Shown: piece after piece, positions 60,822-64,000 of the stretch
How positions within the stretch are numbered: the first letter of the stretch is position 1
Layout of the letters: each line of letters opens with the position of its first letter
Assembly: GCA_029262055.1 (NCBI GenBank)
Contig: JAJDAD010000051.1
Span: 28,691-92,690, forward strand
Reading direction: 5' to 3'
Length of the DNA stretch: 64,000 bases
Origin: Candidatus Zhuqueibacterota bacterium
GTDB taxonomy: Bacteria > Zhuqueibacterota > Zhuqueibacteria > Oceanimicrobiales > Oceanimicrobiaceae
The notes under the pieces: generated by a model
The model's database searches: none
The model's input: only the letters and a program-made list of their open reading frames with translations
What the model was told of the DNA's origin: nothing
Program-made: the position numbers and the translations under genes

Positions 60822-62699
60822 ATGGCTAGGAAACGTATTCTGAGCTTGCTGTTTCTTTCACTCTCGTGGGTTACGATTTTCTTGGTTCTATCTGGTTGTC
60901 GTGATGACAATCCGGCGGGCGCGGTTGAGAATGGCGTGATTACTTGGGAAAAGGCAAAGAACCCACTTGGTGGAACAGTGTTCAGTCTGGCAATTAGTAA
61001 TAATGGAGGGAACATATTTTCCGGGACAAGAGATGGGGCTTTTCGGTCGTCGACTAATGGCACAAGTTGGACTGAGACAACGCTGAGCGGAGTGGCAGTC
61101 TTTTCCTTTTCGATTGATCCAGGAGGCAAGATCTTGGCGGGCACCTCAGAAGGTGTTTTTCGTTCATCCGATGCTGGTGAATCTTGGGACAAGCTTAGTA
61201 TCAATTCTGACTCTGAAAGCCCATTTGATGCAACGTTGTTTCATCCACAGGATGTTTTTCTTGCTGCTTCGAGAAACGGAAGACTTTTTCTTTCGACTAA
61301 CGATGGTGAGACTTGGTCTCCAAGTTTGACCGAGCAGATTGAAACTTTGGCAATGACTAGCTTAGGCGACATTCTAGCAGGTGGAGCTGGTGGTATTTAT
61401 CGCTCGGCTGATATTGGGAAGACTTGGATGAGGACACTTAGCTTTTCAGGTTCTATCAATACCCTTGTATGTGGTAATGATGGGCGGTCATATGCAGGGT
61501 GCAGCATAAATGATATCGGCAATCAAACTGTGGTTTTTCGGTCAGAGGATGATGGTTTTACTTGGCTTGGTGTAGCCGGTGCGTCTACATTACCCGTGTC
61601 AGGAGTTGGATCACTCTTGATTGATGGGAATGACAATGTAATAGCGGGAACATTTAGCTTAGACAATGAGGAAACTACAGGTGGGGGTATCTATCGTTCT
61701 CTAGATGGCGGCGAAAACTGGCTGCAGATTGGGCTGAGTGACACTGACGTACAGACGTTAATCACCTTGCCCGACAGGCGGATCTTTGCGGGGTCATCGG
61801 AAGGGACTTTTCTTTCACTAAACAATGGAGAGTCTTGGCAGCAAATGAATGATGGGCTAGACGTACCGTGGAAACGCGTCAGGGTAAATAGTATCTATAC
61901 GAAATCAGATGATGAAATCCTTGTCGGAACCATGACCCATGGTCTATTGCGTTCTCAAGACAATGGTGATACCTGGCGGCAGATTGCATTATCGAACGTA
62001 TTTGACGTGTTGTCATTTGCGACCAGCGCAAACGGTGATATCTTTGCAGGAAGTGCGGGCGATATTTATAGGTCTGTCGATAGCGGTGAATCCTGGGTTC
62101 GGGTCATGCGCTCATTCAACAATCAAGCATTGGCTATAGACAGAGAGGGAAGAGTTTTTGCAGGTAACATTTTTTCGGTCTTACGTTCTGTTGATGAAGG
62201 GCGGACTTGGAGTACAGTACTACAACTTAATGATCAAGCTACCGTTTTGCAAATCGGAGAGCAGGGTGAGGTATTTGTGGCCACCAGAGGTCAGGGAATT
62301 TTGAGTTCTTTCGACCACGGGGATACATGGCGGAGAACCAATATAGGTCTGACTGACAGCGTCGTGCAAGCGTTAAGAATTGATGCATCGAATAACCTCT
62401 GGGCTGGTACACGAAGTGGTTTTTTTTTGTCAGAGGACAGTGGGCAAACGTGGGCGGCGATGGGTTTGGCATCAGTGTCAATATCGTCGATTGTTGTTGA
62501 TATTGAACGAAACATATTTGTCGCAAGCCCAAACGGCATTTTCTATTCAGTCAATCTGGGACAGACATGGATGGAGGCTAATACTGGCTTACCTGACGCT
62601 GAAGTCCTGACCATAGAAATCGATGCTTCCGGCGGATTGCTTGCAGGAACTATCGAGGGTATTTATCAAACACTTAATCCTATCAACCATCTGAATTGA
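60822..62699 (+). CDS. lipoprotein with Asp-box (BNR/sortilin-like) beta-propeller
   Basis: 625 residues: signal sequence with lipobox LVLSGC (Cys26 acylated), then twelve or more repeats of about 45 residues carrying the Asp-box S-x-D-x-G-x-T/S-W (SSDAGESWDKL, STNDGETWSPS, SADIGKTWMRT, SLDGGENWLQI, SQDNGDTWRQI, SVDSGESWVRV, SEDSGQTWAAM). These fold as one or two beta-propellers resembling sortilin or Ycf48-like domains. Surface-exposed or periplasmic lipoprotein. Ligand binding is likely, and no sialidase catalytic arginines are evident. Confidence 0.85.
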   Translation: MARKRILSLLFLSLSWVTIFLVLSGCRDDNPAGAVENGVITWEKAKNPLGGTVFSLAISNNGGNIFSGTRDGAFRSSTNGTSWTETTLSGVAVFSFSIDPGGKILAGTSEGVFRSSDAGESWDKLSINSDSESPFDATLFHPQDVFLAASRNGRLFLSTNDGETWSPSLTEQIETLAMTSLGDILAGGAGGIYRSADIGKTWMRTLSFSGSINTLVCGNDGRSYAGCSINDIGNQTVVFRSEDDGFTWLGVAGASTLPVSGVGSLLIDGNDNVIAGTFSLDNEETTGGGIYRSLDGGENWLQIGLSDTDVQTLITLPDRRIFAGSSEGTFLSLNNGESWQQMNDGLDVPWKRVRVNSIYTKSDDEILVGTMTHGLLRSQDNGDTWRQIALSNVFDVLSFATSANGDIFAGSAGDIYRSVDSGESWVRVMRSFNNQALAIDREGRVFAGNIFSVLRSVDEGRTWSTVLQLNDQATVLQIGEQGEVFVATRGQGILSSFDHGDTWRRTNIGLTDSVVQALRIDASNNLWAGTRSGFFLSEDSGQTWAAMGLASVSISSIVVDIERNIFVASPNGIFYSVNLGQTWMEANTGLPDAEVLTIEIDASGGLLAGTIEGIYQTLNPINHLN

Positions 62700-62760
62700 G
62701 TTTGCATCCAACCTTATAGAAAATAATTGTTCATAGAATCTTAACTGGGAGGATAGAAGT

Positions 62761-63864
62761 ATGGTGAACTTTGCTCATAGGCCGATTCTTTTCATGTATC
62801 TGCAAGTCTCACTCTTGCTTAATTTCTTGCCTCAGGCTGTACTTTCTCAAAGTAATAATCTATTCACAGACATAGAGGCATTCAATTCCAAACAAATAGA
62901 ACGTTTCAATAGACTAATAAATGCAGAAACTACTATCGCCCTTCGCACCGTGTCGATTAATTCAAGTCTGTTGGACAATAGTGATTCGGTCATTCTGAAT
63001 CTATTTCCATCAGCCACTTTTACAGTGCAAAGATCTGAAATAGACTGGCGTGGACCCAATAAATTCATCTGGCATGGTGAAGCTCACGACAAGCCCAGCT
63101 CAATCATGTTTTCAGTATGTGAAAATTCGATTACTGGAACCTTTATTATTGGGAGAGATTTATTTAGAGTAATTCCACTCGGCGACGCTTTACATGCGGT
63201 TGTTCACTTAGATCAAAGTAAACGGAAGGTCTGTACTACCGAGTCCCAAGTAGGTGTAGCCGCATCCAAACAAATAGAGTTGACACCTGAGCTTGGCTCC
63301 GTATCTTTGGCGAATACAAGTAGTTCGGCCCAACCTGATGTAATCAAAGTTCTCATGGTATATACTCCACAAGCTAGGTCACAAGCAGGCTCTGAGCAAA
63401 ACATATTAAATGAAATACAACTCGCCGAAGCAGCAGCAAATCAAAGTTATGACTTAGATGACACAGATCCCACTAATGATATACCGCTTGAATTGGACGT
63501 TGTATATGCAACTGAGATCAACTACACAGAAACGTCCGAAAGAGAGGCATTTACATCCAAGTGTGAGGAATTAGGAACATGCGTCATAACAAACAAACTA
63601 AAAGCATTGAAACAACTCCAGGATCCAGATGATGGAATAATGGATGACGTGCATGATCTACGAGGCATCCATGCTGCAGATGTGGTTGTTCTTGTAACCT
63701 CCAATATTTTAGATGTGAGCGGTGAAGCGTTTGAAATTGGAGCTTCTACAGAAGATGCTTTTTGTATTATCGAGTGGGATAAATTAGCTGACCCAGGTGG
63801 TTGGTCATTGCCCCACGAAGTTGGCCACCTTCAGGGACTAAGGCACGAAAATGACCTCAATTGA
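62761..63864 (+). CDS. zinc metallopeptidase (reprolysin-like M12), truncated just after the zinc motif
   Basis: 367 residues: signal sequence (YLQVSLLLNFLPQAVLS), an N-terminal propeptide-like domain (WRGPNKFIWHGEAHDKPSSIMFSVCENSITGTFI), then a metzincin-type domain starting at VIKVLMVYTPQARSQAG and reaching HEVGHLQGLRHENDLN. The zinc ligands are His352, His356 and His362 (HEXXHXXGXXH). The gene stops five residues later, whereas family members continue for the Met-turn and a C-terminal tail, and no continuation is seen in any frame downstream. Likely a truncated, perhaps inactive, secreted protease. GGGAGG precedes the ATG, 61 nt after the lipoprotein gene. Confidence 0.78.
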   Translation: MVNFAHRPILFMYLQVSLLLNFLPQAVLSQSNNLFTDIEAFNSKQIERFNRLINAETTIALRTVSINSSLLDNSDSVILNLFPSATFTVQRSEIDWRGPNKFIWHGEAHDKPSSIMFSVCENSITGTFIIGRDLFRVIPLGDALHAVVHLDQSKRKVCTTESQVGVAASKQIELTPELGSVSLANTSSSAQPDVIKVLMVYTPQARSQAGSEQNILNEIQLAEAAANQSYDLDDTDPTNDIPLELDVVYATEINYTETSEREAFTSKCEELGTCVITNKLKALKQLQDPDDGIMDDVHDLRGIHAADVVVLVTSNILDVSGEAFEIGASTEDAFCIIEWDKLADPGGWSLPHEVGHLQGLRHENDLN

Positions 63865-64000
63865 GCCTGTAAATAATTCTGTGTAAATTGATTTATTGAA
63901 GTTTCATTCTATCGGGATACAGGATATCAAATTGGTTGATTGCTTGTCCCCAATCTCTGATTGGCATGCTCCATTTTTTTGAGATATTTCTAAGTGCGAG

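Overview
The window is a contiguous piece of a mid-GC Gram-negative chromosome, probably from the FCB superphylum (a KSB1-, Calditrichota- or Ignavibacteria-like lineage). Four things suggest this. Two secreted proteins end in the 'QNYPNPFNP' FlgD-Ig-like C-terminal domain. There is a PorV/PorQ-family outer-membrane protein. There are two TonB-dependent receptors with carboxypeptidase-regulatory-like N-terminal domains. There is also a bacilliredoxin of the YtxJ/BrxC type. The lineage cannot be fixed from the sequence alone.

Layout. (1) 1-391: cut-off DsbA-like gene. (2) 668-14713: a long minus-strand cluster with a sodium:solute symporter, two FabH-like condensing enzymes, three acyl-CoA ligases, a TonB-dependent receptor, two alpha/beta hydrolases, an SDR reductase and a GbsR/MarR-type regulator. 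A candidate promoter overlapped by a palindrome lies at its head. This is an undescribed acyl-CoA pathway, either uptake plus catabolism or synthesis of a small ketide. (3) 14921-19148: a PlsC-like acyltransferase, a truncated DUF6265 relic and a CopA-type copper ATPase bracketed by two copies of a structured repeat. (4) 19888-28560: a type I restriction-modification island (hsdM, a nonsense-interrupted hsdS, an AAA ATPase with a HEPN-like tail motif, a duplicated 5' stub of hsdR, rhuM, hsdR). It looks lower in GC than its surroundings. (5) 28726-41144: secreted beta-helix protein, M23 peptidase, small methyltransferase, DUF4212 plus symporter pair, TonB receptor, membrane-anchored bacilliredoxin, tRNA-Thr(CGU), PorV-like protein and CutA. 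(6) 41334-44426: MBL hydrolase, tonB-exbB-exbD and rpmB. (7) 44536-56556: the dcw division and cell-wall operon mraZ-rsmH-ftsL-ftsI-murF-mraY-ftsW-murG-ftsQ-ftsA-ftsZ. It lacks murE, murD and murC, and it has a clear promoter followed by four TGGGA MraZ boxes. (8) 56885-64000: an esterase, a PhoD-like secreted phosphatase flanked by two copies of a palindromic repeat, a pentanucleotide microsatellite, a predicted 35-residue small protein, a beta-propeller lipoprotein and a truncated zinc metallopeptidase.

The most unusual parts are the acyl-CoA cluster, whose two condensing enzymes have incomplete and unequal active sites, and the restriction island. In the island a recombination scar, a dead or shortened specificity subunit and a possible PrrC-like nuclease-ATPase lie side by side.
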